The notes under the pieces are model-generated. The model searched no databases, was not told where the DNA came from, and saw only the letters and a program-made list of their open reading frames with translations. A DNA stretch of 35,785 nucleotides from Pseudomonadota bacterium (GTDB taxonomy: Bacteria; Pseudomonadota; Alphaproteobacteria; Acetobacterales; Acetobacteraceae), in the NCBI GenBank assembly GCA_021808185.1, contig JAKBCB010000002.1, forward strand, positions 1-35,785. Direction: 5' to 3'. Positions 24,098 through 33,429 of the stretch are shown here, one piece after another (position 1 is the first letter of the stretch; each line of letters begins with the position of its first letter). A program made the translations under genes and the position numbers.

Positions 24098-24874
24098 ATG
24101 CAAACCGGTGCCATCACCAGCCACATCGACGTGGCACAACTCACGCTGTATGCGTTCTGGCTGTTTTTTGCTGGACTGATTTTCTATCTGCGGCGCGAGG
24201 ACAAGCGCGAGGGCTATCCGCTGGTCTCGGATGTTCTCGGCGAGGACAACATCGTCGGCTATCCACCGATGCCCGAGCCGAAGACGTTCGTGATGAAGCA
24301 TGGCGAGCAGCGCATGGCGCCGCGTGCGGAGGAGAGGGAGAATCCTGCCATCGCGCCGTCCGGGGCGTGGCCGGGCGCGCCGTTTGTGCCGACGGGCAAC
24401 CCGATGATCGATGGCGTGGGAGCCGCGAGCTATGCGATGCGGTCCAATGAGCCGGCGCTGGCGTTCGAGGACGGCAAGCTGATGATCGTGCCGCTGCGGG
24501 TGGCGCATGAGTACTCGCTGGCAAGCGAAGATCCCGAGTTGATCGGCTGGCGCGTGCTCGGCGCGGATGGCGTGGTGGCGGGCACCGTGGTCGATGTGTG
24601 GATCGACCGGGCGGAGGCCGTGGTGCGCTTTCTCGAGGTAGCGCTGACGGCGCCGTTGCCAACGCGCACAGTGCTGTTGCCGATTGGGTTCGGCGCACTC
24701 TCGCGCAGGGGCCGGGAGGTGCGGGTGGGCGCGATCCTTGGCGAGCAGTTTGGCGATGTGCCGGCGTTGCAGCACGCTGATCAGGTCTCGCTGCGTGAGG
24801 AGGATCGCATCAGCGGCTATTTCGCCGGGGGACTGCTCTATGCGACGCCGGAGCGGGCGGAGCCGCTGCTATGA
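24098..24874 (+). CDS. puhA: Photosynthetic reaction centre H subunit
   Basis: The 258-residue subunit caps the cytoplasmic face of the L-M core and helps deliver protons to QB. A short periplasmic N-terminus is followed by one membrane helix (about 12-31, VAQLTLYAFWLFFAGLIFYL). The RREDKREGYPL junction and the PRC-barrel domain come next (VAGTVVDVWIDRAEAVVRFLEVAL, EDRISGYFAGG). The stop overlaps the puhB ATG (ATGA). The gene is placed in the bch-puh superoperon as in most alphaproteobacterial phototrophs, so core assembly is coordinated with pigment synthesis. Confidence 0.96.
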   Translation: MQTGAITSHIDVAQLTLYAFWLFFAGLIFYLRREDKREGYPLVSDVLGEDNIVGYPPMPEPKTFVMKHGEQRMAPRAEERENPAIAPSGAWPGAPFVPTGNPMIDGVGAASYAMRSNEPALAFEDGKLMIVPLRVAHEYSLASEDPELIGWRVLGADGVVAGTVVDVWIDRAEAVVRFLEVALTAPLPTRTVLLPIGFGALSRRGREVRVGAILGEQFGDVPALQHADQVSLREEDRISGYFAGGLLYATPERAEPLL

Positions 24875-25521
24875 GCCGGCCCATTCAACTCCGCGTCAAG
24901 GGCCTGCCGGGGCCGTTACCGGCCGGGGAGCGGCTGCTGTGGCAGGGCGCGCCGGATTGGCGGGCGTTGGCGCTGCGGGTGATGCATGTGCGCAAACTCG
25001 CCGTGTATTTCGCGGCGCTGCTGGTGTGGTACGCGGCGAGCAAGCTGGCGGTGGGCATGTCGGCGAGCGAGGTGGCGGTGGGCACCGCCAAGCTCACCGC
25101 TGTCGCGTTGGCGCCGCTTGCGATGTTGATAGCTTATTCATGGGGCGTTCAGCGTACGACGCTTTACACTGTTACCAGCCGTCGCATCATCATCAAGTGC
25201 GGGATCGCGCTGCCGATGACGGTCAATCTGCCGTTCGCGCGCATTGACGGCGCGGCGGTGAAGGCCATGGCCGATGGCAGTGGCGACATCGCGCTAACCG
25301 TCGCGCGGGATGATCGGGTTTCATATGTCGTGTTGTGGCCAAATGTGCGGCCTTGGCGTCTGGGACGGACGCAGCCAGCGTTGCGGTGTTTGGCGGATGT
25401 GGCGCGGGTCGGCCAGATCGTCGGGCGCGCGATGGCGGTGGCCGCCGATGTTCCGGTGCGCGCGGCACCAGTCGCTCGGCCGCAGGCCGCCAATGGTGCG
25501 CACGCGGCCGCGACGGCTTGA
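24871..25521 (+). CDS. puhB: Photosynthetic complex assembly protein PuhB
   Basis: The 216-residue protein has an N-terminal cytosolic part (LPGPLPAGERLLWQGAPDW), two or three membrane helices (about 42-62 and 76-98), and a PH-like domain (YTVTSRRIIIKCGIALPMTVNLPFARID). PuhB is a known reaction-centre assembly factor in Rhodobacter capsulatus, where mutants accumulate little RC. The C-terminal 25 residues are alanine-rich and probably disordered. The ATG overlaps the puhA stop. puhC starts 22 bases downstream. Confidence 0.93.
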   Translation: MSRPIQLRVKGLPGPLPAGERLLWQGAPDWRALALRVMHVRKLAVYFAALLVWYAASKLAVGMSASEVAVGTAKLTAVALAPLAMLIAYSWGVQRTTLYTVTSRRIIIKCGIALPMTVNLPFARIDGAAVKAMADGSGDIALTVARDDRVSYVVLWPNVRPWRLGRTQPALRCLADVARVGQIVGRAMAVAADVPVRAAPVARPQAANGAHAAATA

Positions 25522-25543
25522 GCGAGGCAGGGGGAGACTGGCG

Positions 25544-25993
25544 GTGGACACCATCACAAGAGCGGATACTTTCCCGCGTGGCCCGCTATTCGGTGCCGCG
25601 GCGCTTGTGGCTCTGGCGCTCGTGGCGGCCGGTGTCGGGCGGCTGGCGACCCGCCCCGCACCGTCGGTCGTGGGCGCAGTGATGGAACGTGACCTGCGCT
25701 TCGCCGATCGAGCGGATGGGGCGATCCTGGTGTATCAGGAAGGCGTCGCGGCGCCGCTGACCGTGGTGACGGGGCAGGCGGGCTTCTTGCGCGGCACGCT
25801 GCGGGCGTTGGCGCGCGAGCGGCGACTTGATAGACTGGGAGCCGATGCGCCGTTCCGTCTTAGCGCGTGGGCGGATGGGCGGCTGACGCTGGATGACACG
25901 GCAACCGGGCAGCGCATCGAGCTGGAAGCATTTGGGTCCGACAACGCGGCAGTATTCGCGCGCCTGCTCGCGGCACGAGGGAAGACATCATGA
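25544..25993 (+). CDS. puhC: Photosynthetic complex assembly protein PuhC
   Basis: The 149-residue protein has one N-terminal membrane helix (LFGAAALVALALVAAGVGRLA) and a periplasmic domain. The family signature RDLRFADRADGAILVY is followed by GFLRGTLRALARERR. PuhC helps assemble or reorganise the RC-LH1 complex. The track's 25310 start lies in the puhB shadow. The GTG at 25544 follows GGGGGAG by about 9 bases and gives the normal length. Its stop overlaps the next ATG. Confidence 0.9.
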   Translation: MDTITRADTFPRGPLFGAAALVALALVAAGVGRLATRPAPSVVGAVMERDLRFADRADGAILVYQEGVAAPLTVVTGQAGFLRGTLRALARERRLDRLGADAPFRLSAWADGRLTLDDTATGQRIELEAFGSDNAAVFARLLAARGKTS

Positions 25994-26295
25994 ACCTCGC
26001 ATGGCTGTTCGGCGGCGGCACTATCGAGGTGCGCTGCGACATCGATATCGAACAGACGCCGGAGAGCTTCCATGCACACGCCATTCCGGATGGGGTGGCG
26101 ATCCGCCCTGGTGACGTGGTGACGGTGCATGACGCACCGACCGGAGTCGGATTCGGTGAGCACATCATCGGCGTGCGGCGCGCAACGGTGCGGCGGGCGG
26201 GCATGCTGCAACGCGCGTGGACCGAACTGTCGGCACTGCGGGAACTCACGGAGCTTTACGAGGTCGGCTTTCAGCCGAAGGAGACAACGACATGA
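25990..26295 (+). CDS. Hypothetical protein between puhC and acsF (orf101)
   Basis: The 101-residue soluble protein begins [20 protein letters not shown] and contains [17 protein letters not shown] and [17 protein letters not shown], then a leucine-rich helix ending in [10 protein letters not shown] gene of this size and position is common in alphaproteobacterial photosynthesis clusters, but I know of no assigned function. Both ends overlap neighbours by ATGA (puhC stop, acsF start), so it is translated with them. The beta-rich middle resembles a small barrel. A role alongside AcsF or in RC assembly is plausible by context only. Confidence 0.85.
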   Translation: MNLAWLFGGGTIEVRCDIDIEQTPESFHAHAIPDGVAIRPGDVVTVHDAPTGVGFGEHIIGVRRATVRRAGMLQRAWTELSALRELTELYEVGFQPKETTT

Positions 26296-27350
26296 TCGAC
26301 GCCATCCGCGATGTCAACGAGACCACCCGCATGGCGCACCGCGACACCGTGCTGAGTCCGCGATTCTATACCACCGATTTCGAGGCGATGGGCCGCATCG
26401 ACATCTCCCCGGTGCGGGCCGAGTGGGACGATCTGATCGCCGAGCTGCGGCGCGACGCCAACAAAGGCCATTTTATCCGCAACGCGGATTTTGATATCGA
26501 CCTGTCGAAGATGCCGGACGATCTGCGCGCCGAATTTCTGGAATTTCTTGTCAGCTCGGTGACCGCCGAATTTTCCGGTTGCGTGCTTTATGCAGAAATC
26601 AAGAAGCGGCTGAAAGATGGCGACATCAAGGATCTGTTCGCGTTCATGAGCCGCGACGAGGCGCGACATGCCGGGTTCATCAACGACACACTGAAGGATT
26701 TCGGCGTCGGCGTGGACCTCAGCTTTCTGACCAAGGCGAAGAAGTATACCTACTTCAAGCCGAAGTTCATCTTCTACGCCACCTACCTTTCGGAGAAAAT
26801 CGGCTACGCACGCTACATCACGATCTTCCGGCATCTCGAACGGCATCCAGAGCGGATGATCCATCCGATTTTCAAATGGTTTGAGAACTGGTGCAACGAT
26901 GAGTTCCGCCACGGCGAGGCGTTCGCGCTGTTGATGCGCGCTAATCCCAAGCTGCTAACCGGGGTTAACAAACTGTGGATTCGCTTCTTCCTGCTTGCGG
27001 TGTTCGCGACGATGTATGTGCGCGATCATGCCCGCCCGGTATTCCACGCTGCGATGGGGCTGGACCCGACCGAATACGATATGCAGGTGTTCCGCATCAC
27101 GTCCGAGATCTGTCGGCAAGTGTTCCCGGTTACACTCGATGTGGACAACCCCGCCTTCCTGGCGGGACTTGAGCAGATGCGTCACACCGCGCTGGCGATC
27201 GTGCGGGCCAAGGCGGAGGGGGGACTCGTCGGTGGCATCAAGCGAGTGCTGCACACTGCATCGGCGGCCATCACGTTCGCGCGGCTGTATCTGATGCCGG
27301 CGAAGAAGGCGGCGCTGCCGGCGCGTATCCGCATGGCCCCAGCCTGGTAG
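26292..27350 (+). CDS. acsF: Aerobic Mg-protoporphyrin IX monomethyl ester cyclase
   Basis: The 352-residue diiron oxygenase forms the isocyclic ring E of bacteriochlorophyll using O2. Carboxylate-histidine ligand motifs are visible: [22 protein letters not shown], then E123-x-x-H126 (RDEARH) and E204-x-x-H207 (NDEFRH). PLN-type cyclases also need a small partner (BciE or Ycf54) in some lineages; none is seen here. The track's earlier start at 26217 is a shadow; the ATG at 26292 overlaps orf101. No radical-SAM bchE is in the window, so local genes provide only the oxygen-dependent route, although dark-operative BchNB/L require low oxygen. Confidence 0.96.
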   Translation: MIDAIRDVNETTRMAHRDTVLSPRFYTTDFEAMGRIDISPVRAEWDDLIAELRRDANKGHFIRNADFDIDLSKMPDDLRAEFLEFLVSSVTAEFSGCVLYAEIKKRLKDGDIKDLFAFMSRDEARHAGFINDTLKDFGVGVDLSFLTKAKKYTYFKPKFIFYATYLSEKIGYARYITIFRHLERHPERMIHPIFKWFENWCNDEFRHGEAFALLMRANPKLLTGVNKLWIRFFLLAVFATMYVRDHARPVFHAAMGLDPTEYDMQVFRITSEICRQVFPVTLDVDNPAFLAGLEQMRHTALAIVRAKAEGGLVGGIKRVLHTASAAITFARLYLMPAKKAALPARIRMAPAW

Positions 27351-27364
27351 GGACGCCGCACGCC

Positions 27365-28192
27365 ATGTCGCAATACGGGTTCCCAGTGCTGTACGCGCTG
27401 TTCGTGTGGTGGTTCAGCACGGGAATCATCATTTGGCTCGACAATCTCCCGCGGCGGACATTCCCATGGAGTTTCGCCGCTGCGACGGTGGTGTTTGCGA
27501 CCTCGCTGCTGCGGTTGCACGAGACGGCCGGCGACGTGTCGGTCACCGGTGCCTATGGCGCCTTCACCTACGCCGTTTTGGTCTGGGGCTTTCAGGAGAT
27601 GAGCTTCTTCATGGGCGTCATTACCGGGCCGCGACGGTTGGCGTGTCCTGAAGGTGCAGGCCCATGGCTGCGGTTGCGGCTTGCGGTCGGCACCTGTATC
27701 TATCATGAATTGACTATCCTCGCGACCGCCGTCGCCATCGCGGCACTGACATGGCGCGCGCCCAACCAGGTCGGGCTGTGGACCTTCTGCGTGCTGTGGA
27801 CGATGCGGCAGAGTTCCAAGTTCAACGTATTCGCGGGCGTGCTAAACCTGAACGAACATTTCCTGCCAGCGCATCTGCGGTATCTAAGCAGCTACATGCG
27901 GCGGCGGCCGATGAATCTGTTCTTTCCGCTCTCCGTCACCAGTGCGAGCGTGGCACTCGGTTGGCTGGTGCAGCGCGCGGTGGCGGCCGACACCAATGCC
28001 CACCACGCGGCGGGGTTGACCTTCGTTGCCACCATGCTGGCACTGGCGATCCTGGAGCACTGGTTCCTGATCCTGCCGTTGCCGTTCGCGGAACTCTGGT
28101 CCTGGGCGTTGCGTGTCCGCGACCAACCGCGCCGCCCCGCACCACGTCGCGCGGCCGATTGCACCGCCGTCCCGATCCCGTCGAGCCGATGA
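27365..28192 (+). CDS. puhE: Photosynthetic complex assembly protein PuhE
   Basis: The 275-residue membrane protein (DUF3623 family) has six or seven helices. Signatures are the N-terminal [41 protein letters not shown], and [20 protein letters not shown]. PuhE influences bacteriochlorophyll production and RC assembly in Rhodobacter. It follows acsF by 14 bases, and hemA begins 8 bases after its stop. The last 25 residues are a proline/arginine-rich tail of low conservation. Confidence 0.93.
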   Translation: MSQYGFPVLYALFVWWFSTGIIIWLDNLPRRTFPWSFAAATVVFATSLLRLHETAGDVSVTGAYGAFTYAVLVWGFQEMSFFMGVITGPRRLACPEGAGPWLRLRLAVGTCIYHELTILATAVAIAALTWRAPNQVGLWTFCVLWTMRQSSKFNVFAGVLNLNEHFLPAHLRYLSSYMRRRPMNLFFPLSVTSASVALGWLVQRAVAADTNAHHAAGLTFVATMLALAILEHWFLILPLPFAELWSWALRVRDQPRRPAPRRAADCTAVPIPSSR

Positions 28193-28200
28193 GGAGTCCC

Positions 28201-29412
28201 ATGAACTACGATGCATTCTTTCGCAAGCAGCTCGACGGCCTCCGGCGTGAGGGAAACTACCGCACATTCGCGAATATCCAACGCCAGTCGGGGGCGTTCC
28301 CGGGCGCGATGCACCACAGGGATCGTGGCCCGGCGCCGGTTACGGTGTGGTGCTCCAACGACTACCTTGGCATGGGCCAGCATCCGCAGGTGATTGCGGC
28401 CATGCATGAGGCGCTGGACAAGTGCGGCGCCGGCGCCGGCGGGACACGCAATATCTCCGGTACAAATCACTATCATGTCCTGCTGGAGCGTGAGCTTGCG
28501 GATCTGCACGGCACCGAAAGCGCGCTGCTGTTCACCTCCGGCTACGTGTCCAACTGGGCGACACTGAGCACGCTGGCCTCGCGGCTCCCGGGCTGCGTGG
28601 TGCTGTCGGACGCGGGCAACCATGCCTCGATGATCGAGGGTATCCGGCACAGCCGTGCGGAGCGAATCCTGTTCAGGCACAATGATCCTGAGGATCTGGC
28701 GCGCCATCTGGCCGCGCTGCCGAAGGACGCGCCGAAGCTGGTGGCGTTCGAGTCGGTCTATTCGATGGATGGCGATATCGGCCCGATCACCGAAATGTGC
28801 GACGTGGCGGATCGCTACGGCGCGATGACGTATCTGGATGAAGTCCACGGCGTTGGTATCTACGGCCCGCGCGGCGGCGGCATTTCCGAACGCGAAGGCG
28901 TCGCGCACCGGCTGACGGTGATCGAGGGCACGCTGGCGAAGGGGTTCGGCGTGATCGGCGGCTACATCGCCGGGTCGGCCAACATGTGTGATTTTGTGCG
29001 CAGCTTCGCGTCAGGATTCATCTTCACCACCGCGCTGCCACCGCATGTCGCCGCCGGTGCGCTGGCCAGCGTGCGGCATCTGAAGGCCAGCAACACTGAG
29101 CGGTTGCGGCACAAGGAGGTGGTTGCGAAGCTGCGCCGCGCACTCGATGCCGCCGGCGTGCCGCATTACGACAATCCGAGCCATATCGTGCCGGTAATCG
29201 TCGGCGACCCCGTGCGTTGCAAGACTATCTGCGATCTGCTGCTCGACCGGCATGGCATCTACGTGCAACCGATTAACTACCCGACGGTGCCGCGCGGCAC
29301 CGAGCGGCTGCGCATCACGCCCTCGCCGCTGCACAGCGATGCCGATATCGCCCATCTTGTCGAGGCGCTCTCGACGCTGTGGGCGGAGCTGCATCTTGCG
29401 CGCGCGGCGTAA
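28201..29412 (+). CDS. hemA: 5-aminolevulinate synthase
   Basis: The 403-residue PLP enzyme condenses glycine and succinyl-CoA, the first step of the C4 tetrapyrrole route. [30 protein letters not shown], the PLP-contacting [12 protein letters not shown] and the lysine in EGTLAKGFG (Lys247) are all present. GAGGAG precedes the ATG. Placement at the end of the bch-puh-acsF unit couples precursor supply to pigment demand. The sequence is full length and looks functional; a second housekeeping copy elsewhere cannot be excluded. Confidence 0.96.
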   Translation: MNYDAFFRKQLDGLRREGNYRTFANIQRQSGAFPGAMHHRDRGPAPVTVWCSNDYLGMGQHPQVIAAMHEALDKCGAGAGGTRNISGTNHYHVLLERELADLHGTESALLFTSGYVSNWATLSTLASRLPGCVVLSDAGNHASMIEGIRHSRAERILFRHNDPEDLARHLAALPKDAPKLVAFESVYSMDGDIGPITEMCDVADRYGAMTYLDEVHGVGIYGPRGGGISEREGVAHRLTVIEGTLAKGFGVIGGYIAGSANMCDFVRSFASGFIFTTALPPHVAAGALASVRHLKASNTERLRHKEVVAKLRRALDAAGVPHYDNPSHIVPVIVGDPVRCKTICDLLLDRHGIYVQPINYPTVPRGTERLRITPSPLHSDADIAHLVEALSTLWAELHLARAA

Positions 29413-29481
29413 CACACTTGATTGAGTTGGCAGGTTAATCGCGCGCCGTGCCGGCGTGGCACCCTGAGGAGGAGCAAGGCT

Positions 29482-29742
29482 TTGAGCAAGGAAAAGACTG
29501 TTATCACGTCGCGGCGGATCGTTATGGCCAGCGGCATCGCCGCCGTGGCCGGTGCCGTCGCAACACGGGCGGCGCGTGCCGACGACAAGCTGGCACAAAC
29601 CGTGGTCCAGTACCAGGAGACACCGAACGACGGCAAGAAGTGTGACGATTGCGTGAACTGGGTCGCGCCGAACGCCTGCAAGCTCGTGACCGGCCCCATC
29701 AATCCGAACGGCTGGTGCGTGGCCTTCGCGCCGAAGGCCTGA
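29482..29742 (+). CDS. High-potential iron-sulfur protein (HiPIP) precursor
   Basis: The 86-residue precursor carries a twin-arginine signal (SRRIVMASGIAAVAGAVATRAARA), so it is folded with its cluster and exported to the periplasm. The mature part, about 53 residues from DDKLAQ, is a short HiPIP. Four cysteines hold the [4Fe-4S] cluster: C-x-x-C in KKCDDCVNW, a third in NACKL and a fourth in NGWCVAF. I use the TTG at 29482, which follows GAGGAGG by 8 bases; the track's start at 29422 lacks a site and adds an odd extension. A small hairpin (29448-29462) precedes the ribosome binding site. Position between hemA and convergent pufC suggests it is the soluble donor to the PufC hemes. The short length resembles the HiPIP known from Rhodopila globiformis. 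Confidence 0.9.
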   Translation: MSKEKTVITSRRIVMASGIAAVAGAVATRAARADDKLAQTVVQYQETPNDGKKCDDCVNWVAPNACKLVTGPINPNGWCVAFAPKA

Positions 29743-29774
29743 ATCGCGAGCCGACGTCCGGCCAGATGATAGAT

Positions 29775-29800
29775 CGCCCGCCCAGCATGCTGGGCGGGCG
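29775..29800. terminator. 26-base perfect palindrome after the HiPIP gene
   Basis: The left arm CGCCCGCCCAGCA is followed directly by its exact complement, giving up to 11 paired bases with a 4-base loop. It starts 32 bases after the HiPIP stop. The following sequence is CATTTACATC, with no strong T run. It is best explained as a terminator for the long + strand unit, and might act in both directions. Confidence 0.55.
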
Positions 29801-29824
29801 CATTTACATCCGTCGCAACCGCAA

Positions 29825-30240
29825 ATCCCGCGACCGCTCGGAGCCTTTGGCGCTCTCGACCTGGATGAGTCGCAGCTTGCGGCGACCATGCAGCAAAATC
29901 CCGGCCCCTTGTAACCGGCGTCAGCGCAACGACGGTCACAGGCCTAGCAGTATCGCCACCTGGTGGGCGCCGCCGTCGTGGTCCTGCAAGTCGCTGGCAA
30001 GGCAGTCCTAGACCTTGACGAGCGGCGTTAGAGCATTCGAGGGCGCTCGCCACTGGCCGCCTGTCATGAGCATATGCATTGTGCCGTTGAGGATCTCCCG
30101 CGGGCCGACGATCCGCCAGCGGCCGCCATACTCGTCCGGCGGTATCAGCGGCGCGAGCAACGACCATTCCTGGTCGGTCAGGCCACTTGGTGGCGCGGCG
30201 GGTCACCGTCGTACCGGCAACGGTTCTCGGTCGTCCACAT
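29825..30240 (-). mobile_element. Decayed IS5-family transposase remnant
   Basis: Read on the minus strand from the CAT at 30238-30240, MWTTENRCRYDGDPP is followed, after a stop and frameshift, by LTDQEWSLLAPLIPP and GREILNG-type, TGGQWRA segments. These match the N-terminal domain of IS5-group transposases. Further along, in other frames, SDLQDHDGGAHQVA and ADAGYKGPGF match the family's region around the second catalytic aspartate. The stretch with the first catalytic Asp and the C-terminal region with the catalytic Glu are absent. Several frameshifts, a stop and at least one large deletion make this a dead relic. No terminal inverted repeats or target duplication could be defined. Confidence 0.65.
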
Positions 30241-30390
30241 CGGCCACCTCACGCATCACCGACACGGATGGCGACACGAGAGATTCAAGCCGTTCGAACC
30301 CGAACCGATAAGCGACTCCAACGAGTCACATGCATTCCGGACGGACACTCCGGAGTTGAAGTAGCGTAATGCGGCGTACGCTGAGTGCCA

Positions 30391-30420
30391 AACGGCCGGG
30401 CGCGCTGGTGCCCGGCCGTT
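30391..30420 (-). terminator. Hairpin downstream of pufC
   Basis: Eleven-base perfect arms (AACGGCCGGGC and GCCCGGCCGTT) flank an 8-base loop, starting 17 bases beyond the pufC stop on the minus strand. A short run of T follows in the transcript direction (GTTTGG). It is the likely terminator of the bchYZ-puf unit. The 150 bases between it and the transposase relic hold nothing recognisable. Confidence 0.6.
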
Positions 30421-30437
30421 GCGGTGGTCGGCTCGCG

Positions 30438-31484
30438 CTATTGCGCGGCGGCGGCGGGCGGGACCGGTCCCTGAAGTTCGGGAAAGCCGGCCAGCTGGCT
30501 GGCCCCGAACAGCGGCTTGTAGACGCCCTGATGGCAGGTGGCACAGTTGATCTTCGGGGCGTCCCCGAGCGGGCCGAGCCGGTTGGCCGGGAACACGTCG
30601 TGCAGCTTGTTCAAATAGTCGTTGTTGAGATCGCGGACCATGCGGATGCCGTACCACGCCGTCACCCGTTGCGGCGTGCTCTGGCTCCAGTCGCTAAAGT
30701 CGCGGCTGCTGTGGCAGAAGGTGCAGTTCACCCCGAGCGCGCGCGACAGATGCATCATCAGGCCGTAGGTGGCTTCGGTATCCTTGATGTTCTGCGGATT
30801 GCCGGCGGGCAGGGCGGTGGTGGACTGCACCCGGATGTTGGTCGAATGCTCCAGGTACGGCGTGAACGGGTCATACGGCAGCGAACTGTCGTTGACCGAT
30901 CCCGCCGCCTGGTTCTTGCCGAAGAACGCCTCCGCCATGCCGTGCGCGTGCTCCGGCCCCGGCTCATTGAACCAGATTTGCGAGGGGACCGGCTGGCCAC
31001 GATGGCAGGTATAGCAGGTGACACCCGTGGTCGCGACGTGCTGCTTCCAGTCGCCGTTGATGTGCTGCACCATTTGCAGCATGCGCCGGGCGACAATCTT
31101 GGTGTACAGGCCGTCGTCCGCCATGTTCTTGGTGTTGTGGCAGTAGGCGCAGCCCTGTTTCGGCGCGACCCAGGTGGTGATGGACGCCATCAGCCGGGTG
31201 AACTGCCCGACCGAGAGTCCACCCAGCACGTGGACGTTTTTGTAAACCGCCGAGGCCGCCGGCCCGGTTGCCGGCAGCTGCGGCAGTACCCCGGGCAGCT
31301 TGCTGGCCGCGTGCAACGCCGCCAGTGTACGCGGGTTGTAGTTTTCGTCCATGCCCGTGCCGCGATAGCCTCCCTGTGCGGTCTGCACTGGCGGATGTTC
31401 GAAGCCGTTGATCATCGCGATGGTCAGCAAGGTGCCGCCAACGACGGCCAGCGTACCGAGAGAGAACCGAATGCCCCAGGTCAT
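30438..31484 (-). CDS. pufC: Reaction-centre tetraheme cytochrome c subunit
   Basis: The 348-residue periplasmic subunit re-reduces the special pair. Four CxxCH heme sites are at 112-116, 157-161, 254-258 and 314-318. A hydrophobic N-terminal segment (about 7-26) precedes the family's [16 protein letters not shown]. In lipoprotein-type PufC a cysteine stands a few residues before this motif; here the residue region reads NGFEHPP, so there is no lipobox cysteine. The protein is probably anchored by an uncleaved helix, as reported for Rhodopila-type RCs. The track's 31700 start is a shadow; ATG 31484 overlaps the pufM stop (ATGA). Confidence 0.95.
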   Translation of the reverse strand: MTWGIRFSLGTLAVVGGTLLTIAMINGFEHPPVQTAQGGYRGTGMDENYNPRTLAALHAASKLPGVLPQLPATGPAASAVYKNVHVLGGLSVGQFTRLMASITTWVAPKQGCAYCHNTKNMADDGLYTKIVARRMLQMVQHINGDWKQHVATTGVTCYTCHRGQPVPSQIWFNEPGPEHAHGMAEAFFGKNQAAGSVNDSSLPYDPFTPYLEHSTNIRVQSTTALPAGNPQNIKDTEATYGLMMHLSRALGVNCTFCHSSRDFSDWSQSTPQRVTAWYGIRMVRDLNNDYLNKLHDVFPANRLGPLGDAPKINCATCHQGVYKPLFGASQLAGFPELQGPVPPAAAAQ

Positions 31485-32458
31485 TGCCCTGCTCCCGCGC
31501 CCGTCGCCGGGTCGATCACCGGTGTCCACATCGCCGGATAGGTCGGTGCCAGGCCGTGCTTGACACCCCACAGATACCAGTTGTCCACCACCGTGCCGGT
31601 GAGCAAGATGCCAATGCCGCCGCATAGCGGGCACAGCACCGCGAACCACCAGGCCCAGCGATGGATCGATTCCGCCGTCGCGTTGAACCCCATTGTCCAA
31701 CGCCAGAACAGCCCGCCGCGCTCGAACGCCGTGCCACGGTCAGTGATCTGCTCGATCTCTCGCTCCGAGCCGAAGCGGCTGGTGGCGAGCACGGTCGCGC
31801 CGTGCATGGCGAACAGCAGCGTCGAGCCATACAGGAACACAATCGAGAGCATGTGGAACGGGTTGTAGAACAGGTTACCGTAGCGGATGGAGAACGCGGC
31901 GGTCCAGTCCAGGTGCGGGAAGATGCCGAACGGCACTGCCTCGGACCAGTGCCCCATCAACAGCGGGCGAATGAAGCCGAGCACCAGATACAGCCAGATG
32001 GCGGCGGCAAACGCCCACGCGGTGTGCGTGCCCAGGCCGAGCGCCCGCGCCCGCTTGTACACCCGGACCCACCACAGCAGGATCGATGTGGTCAGAAAGA
32101 ACCCGGCCAGGAGCCACCAGCCACCATCGGCCATCGGCGGGATGTGCAGCCCGTATTGCGGTGCCGGCGGCTCCAGCGCCAGCCAGGGCAACTGCCGGAC
32201 GAACTCCACCGGGTTCCAGTTGACCGAGGCCGCCATGTTCAGCCCAATGATCTCGAAGGCGAAGAACCCGAAGATCAGCGATGCCATGCCGGTGGCACCG
32301 AGATAGATCGGGCCCAGCTGCGCGTCGCCGATCATGCCGAGCAGATGCACGAATTGCGGCTTGCCCACGCGTGCCCAGCTTGCGGACTTGAGCGGAACCC
32401 CCGCGTGGAGCGGGCCACGCACCTGAACGCGGGTGAAGATGTTTTGATACTCGGCCAT
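31481..32458 (-). CDS. pufM: Reaction centre M subunit
   Basis: The 325-residue five-helix protein pairs with PufL to bind the special pair, accessory bacteriochlorophylls, bacteriopheophytins and QA. The N-terminus [16 protein letters not shown] is typical. The [21 protein letters not shown] segment carries the special-pair histidine. [11 protein letters not shown] and ESIHRWAWW carry the non-heme iron histidines, and [15 protein letters not shown] is also conserved. Length and ending ([16 protein letters not shown]) are those of RCs with a bound cytochrome. It lies 19 bases after pufL. Confidence 0.97.
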   Translation of the reverse strand: MAEYQNIFTRVQVRGPLHAGVPLKSASWARVGKPQFVHLLGMIGDAQLGPIYLGATGMASLIFGFFAFEIIGLNMAASVNWNPVEFVRQLPWLALEPPAPQYGLHIPPMADGGWWLLAGFFLTTSILLWWVRVYKRARALGLGTHTAWAFAAAIWLYLVLGFIRPLLMGHWSEAVPFGIFPHLDWTAAFSIRYGNLFYNPFHMLSIVFLYGSTLLFAMHGATVLATSRFGSEREIEQITDRGTAFERGGLFWRWTMGFNATAESIHRWAWWFAVLCPLCGGIGILLTGTVVDNWYLWGVKHGLAPTYPAMWTPVIDPATGAGAGQ

Positions 32459-32477
32459 TGTGGCTCTCCCCCTCGCG

Positions 32478-33302
32478 TTATTTCCAGATCGGCAGGTTCA
32501 GCCACCAGCCCCACCATTCCGGCCAGCCGCGCGTCCAGAACGGGCCGCTGATGACGATGCACACCGCACTCCAGAACGCCGCCGACAGCGCCAGGAACAG
32601 TCCCAGCCGATGGATGCCCAGCGTGCCGATCGAGTAGCCGATGAAGTCGCGGAAGAAGGTGTTCTCGTGCTCCGGTCCCTTCACCACCTCGCCCTTGCCG
32701 GGGTTGGCGGCGGACAGGATCAGCGACCCATGCAGCCCGAGCGCCAGCACCGTGGTGAAGAAGAACGTCACCGCGAGCATGTGCGCCGGATTGTAGTGGA
32801 AGTGCAGATACTGGTAGCCGGTGTTGGAGACCCAATCGAGGTGGCTCATGATGCCGTACGGGAACCCGTAGCCCCACGCGCCCATCAGGATCGGCCGGAT
32901 CACCACCAGTGTCACATACGCGAACACCGCGACGCCGTAAGCGATGGGGATGTGGTACTGCATGCCGAGCTTGCGCGAAATCTCCGCCTGGCGCAGCGCC
33001 CAGGAAACGAAGGCACCGATTGCGCAGAAGGTGATCGCTTGCCACAGCCCGCCGGCCTTCAGCGGCGCAATGCCGAGGCCATAACTCAGATCGGGCGGCG
33101 CGATGCTGATGCGCCAGAGATTCCAGTCGTGCCCGAGCGCCGCGCCATACAAAATCAGCGCGGTGCCGAGCAGTGTGAAGAACACCGTGGTGACCCCGAA
33201 GAAGCCGACATAGAACGGCCCCATCCAGAAATCGAACAAATCGCCGCCGACCAGAGTACCGCCGCGGACACGGTATTTTGCTTCGAAACTGAGCATTGCC
33301 AT
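32478..33302 (-). CDS. pufL: Reaction centre L subunit
   Basis: The 274-residue five-helix subunit begins [20 protein letters not shown] and carries the QB site. [21 protein letters not shown] includes the special-pair and accessory pigment histidines. [12 protein letters not shown] and [15 protein letters not shown] supply the histidines that share the non-heme iron with PufM. The first ATG of MAM is preceded by GGAGGG with good spacing. It is separated from pufA by 127 bases that contain a hairpin, a normal arrangement in puf operons. Confidence 0.97.
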   Translation of the reverse strand: MAMLSFEAKYRVRGGTLVGGDLFDFWMGPFYVGFFGVTTVFFTLLGTALILYGAALGHDWNLWRISIAPPDLSYGLGIAPLKAGGLWQAITFCAIGAFVSWALRQAEISRKLGMQYHIPIAYGVAVFAYVTLVVIRPILMGAWGYGFPYGIMSHLDWVSNTGYQYLHFHYNPAHMLAVTFFFTTVLALGLHGSLILSAANPGKGEVVKGPEHENTFFRDFIGYSIGTLGIHRLGLFLALSAAFWSAVCIVISGPFWTRGWPEWWGWWLNLPIWK

Positions 33303-33339
33303 CGTCGTTCCCTCCGCCTGGCGGCGCGGTCGAGAGAGA

Positions 33340-33365
33340 GGCAGCCGGCGCCATGCCGGGCTGCC
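33340..33365 (-). promoter_or_regulatory. Intercistronic hairpin between pufA and pufL
   Basis: In the transcript direction GGCAGCC, a bulged C and GGC pair with GCC-GGCTGCC around a 5-base loop, giving ten pairs. Hairpins at this place in Rhodobacter puf mRNA block 3' exonuclease decay and let pufBA transcripts outlast pufLM, giving more LH1 than RC. The same role is inferred here from position and structure. Confidence 0.5.
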
Positions 33366-33429
33366 CCTCGTGCGGCGAAGCCGGTTCGCGGACCACCCGC
33401 GCCCCGCCCCGCCGCGTTTGCGATCGGCG

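Noticed and set aside
30241-30390. Possible small gene or LH1 gamma-like peptide between the IS relic and the pufC hairpin
   Set aside because: I found no frame with both a ribosome binding site and a membrane helix.
30369-31541. 390-aa plus-strand ORF opposite pufC
   Set aside because: Antisense shadow of pufC, whose four heme motifs are unambiguous.
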